The translations under genes and the position numbers were made by a program. The notes under the pieces were generated by a model. That model saw nothing but the letters and a program-made list of their open reading frames with translations. It was not told the DNA's origin and did no database searches. From JBJMHZ01 sp045807125 (GTDB lineage: Bacteria > Actinomycetota > Actinomycetes > JAWWOL01), in the NCBI GenBank assembly GCA_045807125.1, contig JBJMHZ010000055.1, positions 62,001-126,000 on the forward strand: a DNA stretch of 64,000 nucleotides, written 5' to 3'. This document shows, piece by piece, positions 45,458 through 54,378 of this stretch; within the stretch, counting starts at the first letter, position 1; each line of letters starts with the position of its first letter.

Positions 45458-46327
45458 TCACACCGCCGGGGTGAAGCCGGAGTAGTGAAGCTGCAGCCAG
45501 CGGACGATCTCGGTCCAGCCGCCGGTCACCAGCAGGACGCCGATGACGACGAGGAAGGCTCCCCCGAGCCGGGTCACCAGGGCGTAGTGGCGCTTCACCG
45601 CGCCGAGCGCACCCATCGCCCGGCGGAACGCGAGCCCGGCCACGACGAACGGCAGGCCGAGACCGAGGCAGTACGCGAACGTGAGCAGCGCCCCGCGGCC
45701 CGCGCTGGCGCTGCTGTCGCTGCCGGCGAGCGCGAGGACGGCGGCGAGGGTGGGGCCGATGCACGGCGTCCAGCCGAGCCCGAACAGGAAGCCGAGCACG
45801 GGCGCCCCGGCGAGCCCGGCCGCAGGCAGCCGGTGGATGCGCCACTCCCGCGACAGCCCGGGCACCCAGCCGAGGAAGGCCAGCCCGAGGACGACCGTGA
45901 CCGCCCCGAGCGACCTGGACAGCACCCGCTCGTGGGCGAGCAGGGCGTGGCCGAGGCCGCCGAACAGCGCGCCGCCGGCGACGAAGACCACGCTGAAGCC
46001 GAGCACGAACAGCGTGCAGCCGAGCGCGACGCGGAACCGGTGCGCCGCCTGCGTGGTCCTCTGGTCGTCCGCAGCGCCGAGATCGGCTCCTGACAGCCCG
46101 GTGACGTAGGACAGGTAGCCGGGCACGAGCGGGAGGACGCACGGGGAGAGGAACGACACCAGCCCGGCGAGCAGCGCGACCGGCAGCGCGAGCAGCAGCG
46201 AGCCGCTGCCGGCGACCCGCTGGAAGCTGTCGCCGACCGAGGCGAGGACGGGCGAGTGCGCGGGGGCGAGCGCGGGGGCGAGCACCTGGACGAGCGCAGG
46301 GGCGGCGAGGACGGCTGGCACGGTCAC
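45458..46327 (-). CDS. ccdA: Cytochrome c biogenesis protein CcdA
   Basis: 289 aa, six to seven membrane helices. The redox-active cysteine pair is in FLSPCVLPLVPGYLSY and GLGWTPCIGPTL. It passes reducing power across the membrane to TlpA/ResA, keeping apocytochrome c thiols reduced. GTG 46327 overlaps the TlpA gene's stop (GTGA). The long open frame upstream of that belongs to other genes. Confidence 0.94.
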   Translation of the reverse strand: MTVPAVLAAPALVQVLAPALAPAHSPVLASVGDSFQRVAGSGSLLLALPVALLAGLVSFLSPCVLPLVPGYLSYVTGLSGADLGAADDQRTTQAAHRFRVALGCTLFVLGFSVVFVAGGALFGGLGHALLAHERVLSRSLGAVTVVLGLAFLGWVPGLSREWRIHRLPAAGLAGAPVLGFLFGLGWTPCIGPTLAAVLALAGSDSSASAGRGALLTFAYCLGLGLPFVVAGLAFRRAMGALGAVKRHYALVTRLGGAFLVVIGVLLVTGGWTEIVRWLQLHYSGFTPAV

Positions 46328-46965
46328 GACTCCTCGGCCGCGACCCGGCGGACGAGCGGCTCGAGCCGGGTGAAGGTCGCCGCCCCGGCGATCATGGCGG
46401 CCACCCGGCCCTCCCGGTCGATCACGAGGGTGGTGGGCGGCGACGTGGGCAGCGTCGGCTTGCGGAAGGCGAGCAGCGTCTCGCTGGACGGGTCGAAGAT
46501 GCTCGGGTAGGTGATGCCGTGGGCACGGGCGAAGCTGCGCGCGGCCGACCGGTCGTCGCGCACGTCGACCCCGACGAACGTGACGCCCGAGCCCTTGGTG
46601 TCGGCGTAGACCTGCTGGAGGGTGGCGGCCTCGTCCTGGCACGGCGGGCACCACGAGGCCCAGAAGTTCATGACGACGACCTTGCCGCGCGCCGCGGCGG
46701 AGTCGTACGGGCGGGCGTCGAGCGTCGAGCCGGTGACGGCCGGTGCCACCGGGCGCTGCCCGGGCGACCACTCGCGCAGGCCGTCCTGGGCCGCCGACGC
46801 GCCGCCGCACCCGGTGGTGAGGGCGCCGGCCGCCAGGACGGCGAGGGCCAGCGCCATGGCGGTGCGCTGGCGGGCGGGGGCGGGCACCGGCGGGCGGGCG
46901 GGGGCGGGCACCGGCGGGCGGGCGGGGGCGGGCACGGCCCATTGTCCCCCGCCCCGCGGGCGCAC
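46324..46965 (-). CDS. TlpA/ResA-like thioredoxin lipoprotein
   Basis: 213 aa. A thioredoxin domain from about residue 72 with the active site WASWCPPC, then FVGVDVRDDR and PTLPTSPPTTLVIDREG (cis-proline region). A hydrophobic segment with lipobox LTTGC ends near residue 53. The N-terminal region before it is a PAPARPPV repeat (24-bp units at about 46870-46935), unusual for a signal peptide. An internal ATG at 46857 would start at the hydrophobic core but lacks positive residues, so the GTG at 46965 was kept with doubt. Reduces apocytochrome c disulfides. Confidence 0.88.
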   Translation of the reverse strand: MRPRGGGQWAVPAPARPPVPAPARPPVPAPARQRTAMALALAVLAAGALTTGCGGASAAQDGLREWSPGQRPVAPAVTGSTLDARPYDSAAARGKVVVMNFWASWCPPCQDEAATLQQVYADTKGSGVTFVGVDVRDDRSAARSFARAHGITYPSIFDPSSETLLAFRKPTLPTSPPTTLVIDREGRVAAMIAGAATFTRLEPLVRRVAAEES

Positions 46966-47028
46966 CGCCCGTCGGGTGCGCGGCGCGGGTGCCCCACCTC
47001 CCCGCCAAGCAGCCCGGGAAGCAGCAGG

Positions 47029-47667
47029 TCAGGCCCCCGGTCTGACGGGCCGGCGCGAGGCTGGGCCGGCCGGCTCGGCGTAGCCGACCGATACCAGGCG
47101 CTCGCCCTCGAAGCACAGGGTGGTGAGCGAGGCGAGGCCGCACTGCCGGCGGTCCGGCCGGTGGAACAGCGCGCGACCCTCGACCAGGCGCCGGACGATC
47201 CAGATCGGCAGCTGATGGCTGACGAGGACCGCCTCGTGGCCCTGCGCGTCGTCGCGGGCGTCGTGGACGGCGGCGAGCATCCGGGCAGCGAGCTCGTGGT
47301 AGGGCTCGCCCCACGACGGGCGCAGCGGATTGACGAGGTGCCGCCAGTGCGCCGGCTGGCGCAGCACCCCGTCGCCCACGCCGAAGGGCAGCCCCTCGAA
47401 GACGTTGGCCGCCTCGATGAGGCGGCCGTCGACGACGACGTCGAGCCCGTGGCTGGCGGCGATCGGCGCCGCCGTCTCGCGGGCCCGCTCCAGCGGCGAG
47501 GAGACCACCCGGACGACGTCGCGGCCGGCGAGCGCCGTCGCGGCGGCCTCGGCCATCCGCCGGCCGTCCGCCGAGAGGTGGTAGCCGGGCAGCCGGCCGT
47601 AGAGGATGCCGCGCGGGTTCTCGACCTCGCCGTGGCGGAGCAGGTGGACGATCGTCCGGCTCGTCAT
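47029..47667 (-). CDS. Histidine phosphatase (phosphoglycerate mutase) family protein
   Basis: 212 aa. The phospho-histidine motif LLRHGEVENP is at residues 9-18, followed by SSPLERARETA and the second histidine in VLVSHQLPIW. Family members range from phosphoglycerate mutases to nucleotide and cobalamin-pathway phosphatases; substrate not predictable. ATG 47667 overlaps the hemL stop (ATGA), so it is co-translated with heme genes. Confidence 0.9.
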   Translation of the reverse strand: MTSRTIVHLLRHGEVENPRGILYGRLPGYHLSADGRRMAEAAATALAGRDVVRVVSSPLERARETAAPIAASHGLDVVVDGRLIEAANVFEGLPFGVGDGVLRQPAHWRHLVNPLRPSWGEPYHELAARMLAAVHDARDDAQGHEAVLVSHQLPIWIVRRLVEGRALFHRPDRRQCGLASLTTLCFEGERLVSVGYAEPAGPASRRPVRPGA

Positions 47668-48989
47668 GCCGCCGGCCCCTCGGCCACCGCCGCCGCGGCC
47701 TTGGCCGCCGCGGGAAGCGCGTCGGCCACCCGCGCGATCGCGTCGTCGTCGTGCGCCGCGGAGACGAACCATGCCTCGTACGCCGACGGCGGCAGGTAGA
47801 CGCCGGCCCGCAGCATGGCGTGGAAGAACGCGGCGTACCGCGCCGAGGACTGGGTGCGCGCGGTCGCGTAGTCGACCACGTCGACGTCGGTGAGGAAGAC
47901 GCTGAACAGGTTGCCCGCCGTCGACATCCGGTGCGCGACGCCGGCCCTCGTGAGCTCGTCGTCGACGAGCCGGGCGAGCTGCGCCGCCGTCCGGTCGACG
48001 TGCCGGTAGACCTCGTCGGTGCAGGCCCGCAGGGTGGCCAGGCCGGCGGCCACCGCGACCGGGTTGCCGGACAGCGTTCCCGCCTGGTAGACCGGCCCGG
48101 CCGGCGCGAGCAGGGCCATCACGTCGCGCCGCCCGCCGAAGGCGGCGGCCGGCATCCCGCCTCCCATGACCTTGCCGAACGTGAAGAGGTCGCCGGCCAC
48201 GCCCTCGAGCCCGTACCAGCCGGACCGGCTCACCCGGAAGCCGGTCATCACCTCGTCGAGCACCAGCAGCGCACCACTCGCGTGGCAGGCGTCGCGCAGC
48301 GCGGCGTTGAAGCCGGGGCGCGGCGCCACGACGCCCATGTTGGCCGCCACCGCCTCGGTGATGACGCACGCGATCTGCTCGCCGTGCCGCTCGAAGGCCT
48401 CGTGCACGGCGTCGACGTCGTTGTACGGCAGGACGATCGTGTCGGCCGCGGAGGCGCCGGTGACCCCCGGGGTGTCCGGCAGGGCGAAGGTCGCGACCCC
48501 GCTACCAGCGCTCGCGAGCAGCGCGTCGACATGCCCGTGGTAGCACCCGGCGAACTTCACCACCTTGGGCCGGCCGGTGAAGCCGCGGGCCAGCCGGATC
48601 GCGCTCATCGTCGCCTCGGTGCCGCTGCTCACCAGCCGCACCTGCTCGACCGGTTCGACGCGGGCGACGATCTCCTCGGCGAGCTCCACCTCGCCGGGCG
48701 ACGGCGTGCCGTACGAGGTGCCCCTGTCGACCGCCTCGTGGACCGCGCGCCGGACCTCGGGGTGCGCGTGGCCGAGGATCATGGGGCCCCACGAGCAGAC
48801 CAGGTCGACGTACTCGCGGCCGTCCGCGTCGTGCAGGTAGGGCCCCTCGCCCCGCACCATGAACAGCGGGGTGCCGCCCACGGCGCCGAAGGCGCGGACC
48901 GGCGAGTTGACCCCGCCGGGGATCACCGCGCTCGCGCGCCGGAACAGCTCGGCCGACGCGCGCGCCGGCTCACCGGTGGAAGGTGGCAT
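47664..48989 (-). CDS. hemL: Glutamate-1-semialdehyde 2,1-aminomutase
   Basis: 441 aa PLP enzyme making 5-aminolevulinate. Motifs: IPGGVNSPVRAFGAVGGTPLF, VRLVSSGTEATMSAIRLARGFTGR, KFAGCYHGHVDALLASAGSG, LVLDEVMTGFR and the PLP-lysine in TFGKVMGGGMPAAAFGGR. All expected regions are present and the length is normal. ATG 48989 follows GGAAGGTGGC. A stop-interrupted remnant separates it from hemB upstream. Confidence 0.96.
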   Translation of the reverse strand: MPPSTGEPARASAELFRRASAVIPGGVNSPVRAFGAVGGTPLFMVRGEGPYLHDADGREYVDLVCSWGPMILGHAHPEVRRAVHEAVDRGTSYGTPSPGEVELAEEIVARVEPVEQVRLVSSGTEATMSAIRLARGFTGRPKVVKFAGCYHGHVDALLASAGSGVATFALPDTPGVTGASAADTIVLPYNDVDAVHEAFERHGEQIACVITEAVAANMGVVAPRPGFNAALRDACHASGALLVLDEVMTGFRVSRSGWYGLEGVAGDLFTFGKVMGGGMPAAAFGGRRDVMALLAPAGPVYQAGTLSGNPVAVAAGLATLRACTDEVYRHVDRTAAQLARLVDDELTRAGVAHRMSTAGNLFSVFLTDVDVVDYATARTQSSARYAAFFHAMLRAGVYLPPSAYEAWFVSAAHDDDAIARVADALPAAAKAAAAVAEGPAA

Positions 48990-49063
48990 GGAGCCATCCT
49001 CCCGCACGGCCGGGAGCCACCGTGAGGGATGGCGCGCGGGTCGCCAGGGTCGTGCGCCTGGAG

Positions 49064-49405
49064 TCAGCTGTAGGAGGTGGTCCAGTTGGAGTTGAACGCG
49101 AAGTTGGCGTCGGTGCCCCAGCTGGAGCCGGCGGGCGGCATCTCCCGGTAGAACAGGCCGCCGGACGACACGACCGTGCAGTCGAGCCAGGCGAAGTAGT
49201 AGCTCGAGGCGGCCCCGTACGCGCCGCTGGCGTCCTTGTAGCCGACCAGCTCCCAACGGCGGGCGTTCTGGTCGCTGAGGCTCGAGCCGCTTCCGGTGCA
49301 CTGGCTGTTGTCGAAGTTCGGCGACGGATATTGGCCCTACGTCAACGCCCACTGGTCGAGGCCGTACCCGCTGCCCTCCCAGGGATGGCTGGCGAAGTCG
49401 GGCAT
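49064..49405 (-). pseudogene. Stop-interrupted remnant of a secreted-type protein between hemB and hemL
   Basis: From ATG 49405 a single frame reads MPDFASHPWEGSGYGLDQWALT, then a TAG (49337-49339), and continues in the same frame for 90 residues to TGA 49064-49066. The continuation is rich in Ser, Gly, Asn, Tyr and Trp, with two cysteines (NSQCTGSGSS, WLDCTVV) and FYREMPPAGSSWG. It looks like an extracellular domain but has no signal peptide. Composition differs from the neighbouring heme genes. Either a broken gene fragment or a TAG error. No family recognised. Confidence 0.6.
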
Positions 49406-49419
49406 CAGGCAGCCGCCTG

Positions 49420-50421
49420 TCAGCGCAGCCGGCGGGCCACCTCGGTCGCCCAGTACGTGAGCACGATGTCGGCGCCGGCCCGGCGGATCGAGGTGAGCAT
49501 CTCGGCGATGACGCGGTCGCGGTCGAGCCAGCCGTTGGCGGCGGCGGCCTCGACCATCGCCAGCTCGCCAGACACCTGGTAGGCGGCGACAGGGACGTCG
49601 ACCGCGTCGGCCACCCGGCGGACGACGTCGAGGTAGCCGATCGCCGGCTTGACCATGACCATGTCGGCGCCCTCGGCGAGGTCGAGCGCCACCTCGCGCA
49701 GCGCCTCGTCGCCGTTGGCCGGATCCTGCTGGTAGGCCGACCGGTCGCCGAACCGCGGTGCGCACTCGGCGGCGTCGCGGAACGGGCCGTAGAAGGCGGA
49801 GGCGTACTTCGCGGCGTACGCGAGGATCGCCACGTCGCGGAAGCCCGCACCGTCGAGCGCGGCCCGGATCGCCGCGACCTGGCCGTCCATCATGCCGCTG
49901 GGCGCGACGACGTGGGCGCCGGCCGATGCCTGCGCCACCGCGATGGACGCGTAGCGCTCGAGGGTGGCGTCGTTGTCGACCTCGCCCGCGTCGGTGAGCA
50001 CGCCGCAGTGCCCGTGCGAGGCGTACTCGTCGAGGCACAGGTCGGTCATCAGCACCGTGTCGCCGCCGACCTCGGCGACGAGATCGCCGAGCGCCAGCTG
50101 GACGATGCCCTTCGGGTCGTCGGCCGCCGAGCCACGGTCATCCTTGACCGCCGGTACGCCGAACAGGACGAGCCCGCCGACCCCGGCCTCGACGGCCTCG
50201 ACCGCCGCCTTTCGCAGCGATTCCCTGGTGTGCTGCGCGACGCCGGGCATCGACGGCACCGGCACCGGCTCGCCGATGCCCTCCTTGACGAACAGCGGCA
50301 GCACGAGGTCGGCCGGGTGCAGCCGGGTCTCGGCGGCCAGCCGGCGCAGGGCCGGCGTGCGACGCAACCGGCGCGGGCGCACCGCCGGGAACCCGGCACC
50401 CACCAGCCGGGGGGCGGTCAC
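49420..50421 (-). CDS. hemB: Delta-aminolevulinic acid dehydratase (porphobilinogen synthase)
   Basis: 333 aa. Joins two 5-aminolevulinates to porphobilinogen. Active-site regions: metal-binding-type CLDEYASHGHCGVL, first lysine region AAKYASAFYGPFRDA and Schiff-base lysine MVKPAIGYLDVV. PVPSMPGVAQHTRESL matches the N-terminal signature. GTG 50421 overlaps the previous gene's stop. Confidence 0.96.
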   Translation of the reverse strand: MTAPRLVGAGFPAVRPRRLRRTPALRRLAAETRLHPADLVLPLFVKEGIGEPVPVPSMPGVAQHTRESLRKAAVEAVEAGVGGLVLFGVPAVKDDRGSAADDPKGIVQLALGDLVAEVGGDTVLMTDLCLDEYASHGHCGVLTDAGEVDNDATLERYASIAVAQASAGAHVVAPSGMMDGQVAAIRAALDGAGFRDVAILAYAAKYASAFYGPFRDAAECAPRFGDRSAYQQDPANGDEALREVALDLAEGADMVMVKPAIGYLDVVRRVADAVDVPVAAYQVSGELAMVEAAAANGWLDRDRVIAEMLTSIRRAGADIVLTYWATEVARRLR

Positions 50422-52142
50422 GAGCCGCTCGCCCGCTTGGAGCCGGTGGGCGTTCCCGCCGGCGGCTTCCTGGCCGGCGGCTTCTTGCGCTGCCTGGCCC
50501 GCGCCAGCCGCTCGGTCGGCCGGAACGGCAGCCCGTCGGCCTCCGCCTGCGCCCGCAGCTCGTCGGCGTAGGCGGCCAGCGCGTCGACCAGCTCGGTCAC
50601 CGAGGGCCGCGGCGCCTTCACGTGCACGGTGAGCCCGTGCTCCTCGGCGGTCTCGCTGGTCCGCGGCCCGATGCAGGCGATGACCGTGGCCTCGTGCGGC
50701 TTGCCCGCGATGCCGACGAGGTTGCGCACCGTCGAGCTCGACGTGAACAGCACGGCGTCGAAGCCACCGGTCTTGATCGCCTCGCGGGTCTCGGCCGGCG
50801 GCGGGGCGGCGCGCACCGTGCGGTAGGCGGTGACGTCGTCCACCTCCCACCCCAGCTCCTTGAGGCCGGCGACGAGCGTCTCGGTGGCGATGTCGGCCCG
50901 CGGCAGCAGCACCCGGTCGATGGGGTCGAGCACGTCGTCGTACGGCGGCCAGTCGGCGAGCAGGCCCTCGCTGCTCTGCTCGCCCGACGGCACGAGGTCG
51001 GGCTGGATGCCGTAGCCGCGCACCGCCTCGGCCGTCACGTCGCCGATGCAGGCGATCTTGATGCCGGCGAACGCCCGCGCGTCGAGGCCGTACTCCTCCA
51101 ACCGCTCGCGCACCGCCCGCCAGGCGTTGGTCGAGGTGAAGACCACCCACTGGTAGCGGCCCTGGACGAGCCCGCGCACCGCGCGCTCCATCTGCTGGGG
51201 CGTGCGCGGCGGCTCGACCGCGATGGTCGGCACCTCCATCGGCACGGCGCCGTAGCCACGCAGCTGCTCGGCCACCTGGCCGGCCTGCTCCTTGGTGCGC
51301 GGGACGAGGACCTTCCAGCCGGCGAGCGGCCGGCTCTCGAACCATGACAGCCGGTCGCGCTGCCGGACGGCGGCACCGACGACGAGCGTCGCCGGCCCGG
51401 CCAGCTCGGCCTCGGCGATCACGTCGCCGATCGTCTCGAGGCTGCCGGCCGCGGTGCGCTGCTCGGGCAGCGACCCGGCGACCGTCGCGGCGGCCGGCGT
51501 GCTTCCCGGCATCCCGGCAGCGGTCAGCGCGGTCGCGACCTTCGCCACGCCGTCGGCCTCGAGCATCATGAGGACGAGCGTGCCCGTCCCGGCGGCGAGC
51601 GCCGACCAGTCGGGCTCGCCGGCGCACAGGTCGACGACGGTCACCGAGCCGGCCGACCGGTCGAGCGGCGGCACGCCGGCGTAGGCCGGCACGGCGAAGG
51701 CGGCGGAGAGCCCTGGGACGACCTGCCACGGCAGCTTCGCCTTGGTCAGGGCAGCGCCGAGCGCAGGGCCCCCGCAGGCGACGAACGGGTCGCCCTGGTA
51801 GAGCCGCACGACCTGCCGGCCCTCCCTGGCGTGGGCGACGATCGTCTTGGCCGGGTCCTCGCCGGAGGGCAGGTCGGTGGTGTCGACGACCTCGGCGCCC
51901 TCGCAGTGCCTGGCGAGGACGGCGGCGAACCGCTCGGCCGGCCCGACCACGACGTCGGCGCGGGACAGCACCTCGACCGCCCGCACGGTCAGCAGGTCGG
52001 GGTCGCCGGGACCAGCGCCGACCAGCGACACCGTGCCGGCCGGCTTCCTGGGCTTGCGCGGCGCCCGCGTCACGACCTTCACCTGGTCCTTCGTCTTCGC
52101 CGGGGCCTTCACTGCCTTCACGGCTGCCTTCACTGGGCTCAC
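50418..52142 (-). CDS. Fused uroporphyrinogen-III C-methyltransferase / uroporphyrinogen-III synthase
   Basis: 574 aa, two enzymes in one chain. After a Lys-rich lead, residues ~35-280 are a SUMT/CobA methyltransferase (VSLVGAGPGDPDLLTVRAVEVLSRADVVV, GDPFVACGG, VVPGLSAAFAVPAYAGVPP). Residues ~300-545 are HemD (GWKVLVPRTKEQAGQVAEQLRGYGA, VVFTSTNAWRAV, KIACIGDVTAEAVRGYG, AVLFTSSSTVRNLV). The tail is basic. The fusion is common in actinobacteria and feeds heme as well as siroheme/cobalamin. GTG 52142 overlaps hemC's stop. Confidence 0.94.
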   Translation of the reverse strand: MSPVKAAVKAVKAPAKTKDQVKVVTRAPRKPRKPAGTVSLVGAGPGDPDLLTVRAVEVLSRADVVVGPAERFAAVLARHCEGAEVVDTTDLPSGEDPAKTIVAHAREGRQVVRLYQGDPFVACGGPALGAALTKAKLPWQVVPGLSAAFAVPAYAGVPPLDRSAGSVTVVDLCAGEPDWSALAAGTGTLVLMMLEADGVAKVATALTAAGMPGSTPAAATVAGSLPEQRTAAGSLETIGDVIAEAELAGPATLVVGAAVRQRDRLSWFESRPLAGWKVLVPRTKEQAGQVAEQLRGYGAVPMEVPTIAVEPPRTPQQMERAVRGLVQGRYQWVVFTSTNAWRAVRERLEEYGLDARAFAGIKIACIGDVTAEAVRGYGIQPDLVPSGEQSSEGLLADWPPYDDVLDPIDRVLLPRADIATETLVAGLKELGWEVDDVTAYRTVRAAPPPAETREAIKTGGFDAVLFTSSSTVRNLVGIAGKPHEATVIACIGPRTSETAEEHGLTVHVKAPRPSVTELVDALAAYADELRAQAEADGLPFRPTERLARARQRKKPPARKPPAGTPTGSKRASGS

Positions 52143-53071
52143 GGGCGGATTCCCATCAGGTCGGCCGCTCCTGCCTCGAGCAGGTCGGCGGCCAGTCGTC
52201 GGCCGATCGCCTCGGCCTCGTCCACGGGTCCGGTCGCGGACGACCGGAGGTCGGCGCTGCCGTCGAGGGCGGTCACGACGGCGCGGAGGTAGATCTCGTA
52301 CCCGTCGTCGGCCTCGGCGACAACGGCGTGGGCCCCGACCGGTGCGGTGCAGCCGGCCTCGAGAGCCGCGAGCAGGCTGCGCTCGGCGAGCACGGTCGCC
52401 CGCCCGCGCGGATCGTCGAGCGCGGCGATGGCGGCGGCGATGCCGGGGGCGTCGGCCCGGCACTCGACCGCCAGCGCCCCCTGGCCGGGCGCGGGCAGCA
52501 TCAGCATCGGGTCGAGCACCTCGGTGGCCTCGTCGAGCCGGCCGAGCCGGGCAAGCCCCGCCCTGGCGAGCACGACGGCGTCGACCTCGCCGGCGGCCAC
52601 CTTGGCGAGGCGGGTGTCGACGTTGCCCCTGATCGGGACGACCTCGAGGCCCAGCCCGAGCGCCCGCAGCTGCGCTGCGCGCCGGGGCGCCCCGGTGCCG
52701 ATCCGGCTGCCGGGCGGCAGCTCACCGAGCGTGGCGCCGCCGCGCGCGACCAGCACGTCCCTCGGGTCCTCCCTGGCGGGGACGGCGGCGACCACGAGGC
52801 CGGGCGCCGGCGCGGTCGGCAGGTCCTTCAGGGAGTGCACGGCGAGCTCGAGGTCGCCGGCGAGCAGCCGGTCGCGCAGCTCGCTGACGAAGACGCCCGT
52901 GCCGCCGAGCTGCTCGACGGCGGCGCGCGACACGTCGCCGGTCGTGGTGACCTCGACCAGCTCCACCTCGCCGCCGGTCACCTCGCGCAGGGCCTTCGCG
53001 ACCGCGCCGGCCTGCGCCATGGCGAGCGCGCTGCCCCTGGTGCCGAGCCGCAGGCTCCCGACGCCGGTCAC
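52139..53071 (-). CDS. hemC: Porphobilinogen deaminase (hydroxymethylbilane synthase)
   Basis: 310 aa. Polymerizes four porphobilinogens into hydroxymethylbilane. Visible: RLGTRGSALAMAQA at the start, AVHSLKDLPT, the substrate-binding arginines in RIGTGAPRRAAQL and IRGNVDTRL, and the dipyrromethane-cofactor cysteine C241 in LEAGCTAPVGAHA. Overlaps hemA by 4 bp. Confidence 0.96.
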   Translation of the reverse strand: MTGVGSLRLGTRGSALAMAQAGAVAKALREVTGGEVELVEVTTTGDVSRAAVEQLGGTGVFVSELRDRLLAGDLELAVHSLKDLPTAPAPGLVVAAVPAREDPRDVLVARGGATLGELPPGSRIGTGAPRRAAQLRALGLGLEVVPIRGNVDTRLAKVAAGEVDAVVLARAGLARLGRLDEATEVLDPMLMLPAPGQGALAVECRADAPGIAAAIAALDDPRGRATVLAERSLLAALEAGCTAPVGAHAVVAEADDGYEIYLRAVVTALDGSADLRSSATGPVDEAEAIGRRLAADLLEAGAADLMGIRP

Positions 53072-54378
53072 CGCTCGTCCTCCTCGAGCGCGACGTCGGC
53101 GCGGGTGACCGCCTCGGGGGCGCTCGGGTCGAGCTCGAACAGCTCGCGCAGCGCCTCCGCGTACTTGTCGCCGCCCGGGCCGTCGGCCAGCTCCTTGACC
53201 CGCACGGTCGGCGCGTGCAGCAGCTTGTCGACCACCCGCTGGAGCGTCGTGGCCACCTCGGCGCGGCCGCGCGCGTCGAGCTGCACGCGGGCCAGCAGGC
53301 GGTCGAGCTCGATGTCGACGACCTGCGCCGCCTTGCCGCGCAGCGCCGCCACGGTGGGCGCCACCTGCACCGACCGCTGCCAGGACAGGAAGCGGGCGAC
53401 CTCCTCGGCGACGATGCGGCGGACGGCCTCGACGTCGGCCGCGGCCTCCGCCGACTCGAGGACGCTGCGCAGCGACTCGAGATCGGCGAGCGTCACGCCG
53501 GGGAGCCCGCGCACCGCCGGGTCGACGTCACGGGGCAGCGCGAGGTCGAGGACGAACAGTGGCCGCCCCCCGCGCGCACGCACCGCCTCGGCCACCACGT
53601 CGTAGGGCACCACGGTGCCGACCGCGCCGGTCGAGCTGACGACCACGTCGGCCTCGGTGATCGCGGGGACGAGCTGGTCGAGCCCCACCGTCGCGGCTTC
53701 GAGCGAGGCGGCCAGGCGGCGGCCGTTGGCGACGGTGCGGTTGGCGACCGCGATCCGGGCGACGCCGCGGCGGCGCAGGGTCGTCCCGGTGAGGCTGCCC
53801 ATCGAGCCGGCGCCGACGATCAGCGCCCGGTGCGCGGCGAGCGAGCCGACCGTGCGCTCGGCGAGGTCGAGGCCGACCGTGACCAGCGAGGCGCCGGCCC
53901 GGTCGATGCCGGTCTCGGCGTGCGCCCGCTTGCCGACCCGGAGCGCCTGGCGCACCAGCTCGTTCAGCACCCGGCCGGTCGCCCGCTCTGCCTGGGCGGT
54001 GCGGAAGGCGGTGCGCAGCTGGCCGAGGATCTGCGCCTCGCCGACCACCATCGAGTCGAGCCCGCACGCCACGCCGAACAGGTGCTGGACGGCGCGGTCC
54101 TCGTAGTGGACGTAGAGATGCGGGGTCAGCTCGTCGAGCACCGGCTCGGCGACCCGCGCGAGCGCCTCGGACACCTGCTGCACGCCGGCGTGGAACTTCT
54201 CGACAGAGGCGTAGACCTCGATCCGGTTGCACGTCGACAGCACGAGCGCCTCGTCGACGTGGTCGCACTGCGCGAGCTCGTGCAGCGCCTTGCCGATCTG
54301 GTCGCCCTGGAGCACTGCCCGCTCGAGCACGTCGACCGGTGCGCTGCGGTGCGACAGCCCGACCACGAGGACGCTCAT
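53068..54378 (-). CDS. hemA: Glutamyl-tRNA reductase
   Basis: 436 aa. First committed step of C5 heme synthesis. Catalytic Cys50 in LSTCNRIEVYA; NADPH motif GAGSMGSLTGTTLRRRGV; LDLALPRDVDP; C-terminal dimerization helices. GLSHRSAPVDVLERA is the standard N-terminus. Overlaps rex by 4 bp. The rex-hemA coupling links heme supply to redox state. Confidence 0.96.
   Translation of the reverse strand: MSVLVVGLSHRSAPVDVLERAVLQGDQIGKALHELAQCDHVDEALVLSTCNRIEVYASVEKFHAGVQQVSEALARVAEPVLDELTPHLYVHYEDRAVQHLFGVACGLDSMVVGEAQILGQLRTAFRTAQAERATGRVLNELVRQALRVGKRAHAETGIDRAGASLVTVGLDLAERTVGSLAAHRALIVGAGSMGSLTGTTLRRRGVARIAVANRTVANGRRLAASLEAATVGLDQLVPAITEADVVVSSTGAVGTVVPYDVVAEAVRARGGRPLFVLDLALPRDVDPAVRGLPGVTLADLESLRSVLESAEAAADVEAVRRIVAEEVARFLSWQRSVQVAPTVAALRGKAAQVVDIELDRLLARVQLDARGRAEVATTLQRVVDKLLHAPTVRVKELADGPGGDKYAEALRELFELDPSAPEAVTRADVALEEDER

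Noticed and set aside
45443..45458. Third Rex site at CACGCGTTCACA near the resB start
   Set aside because: Only one half-site matches; it lies across the end of ccdA and start of resB and is explained by coding sequence.
42736..45474. 912-codon plus-strand open frame opposite ccsB and resB
   Set aside because: Antisense shadow; no membrane segments or motifs, whereas the minus-strand genes have all expected ones.
49337..49339. TAG readthrough (recoding such as pyrrolysine) in the hemB-hemL remnant
   Set aside because: No sign of recoding machinery or conserved downstream element; a nonsense mutation or error is simpler.
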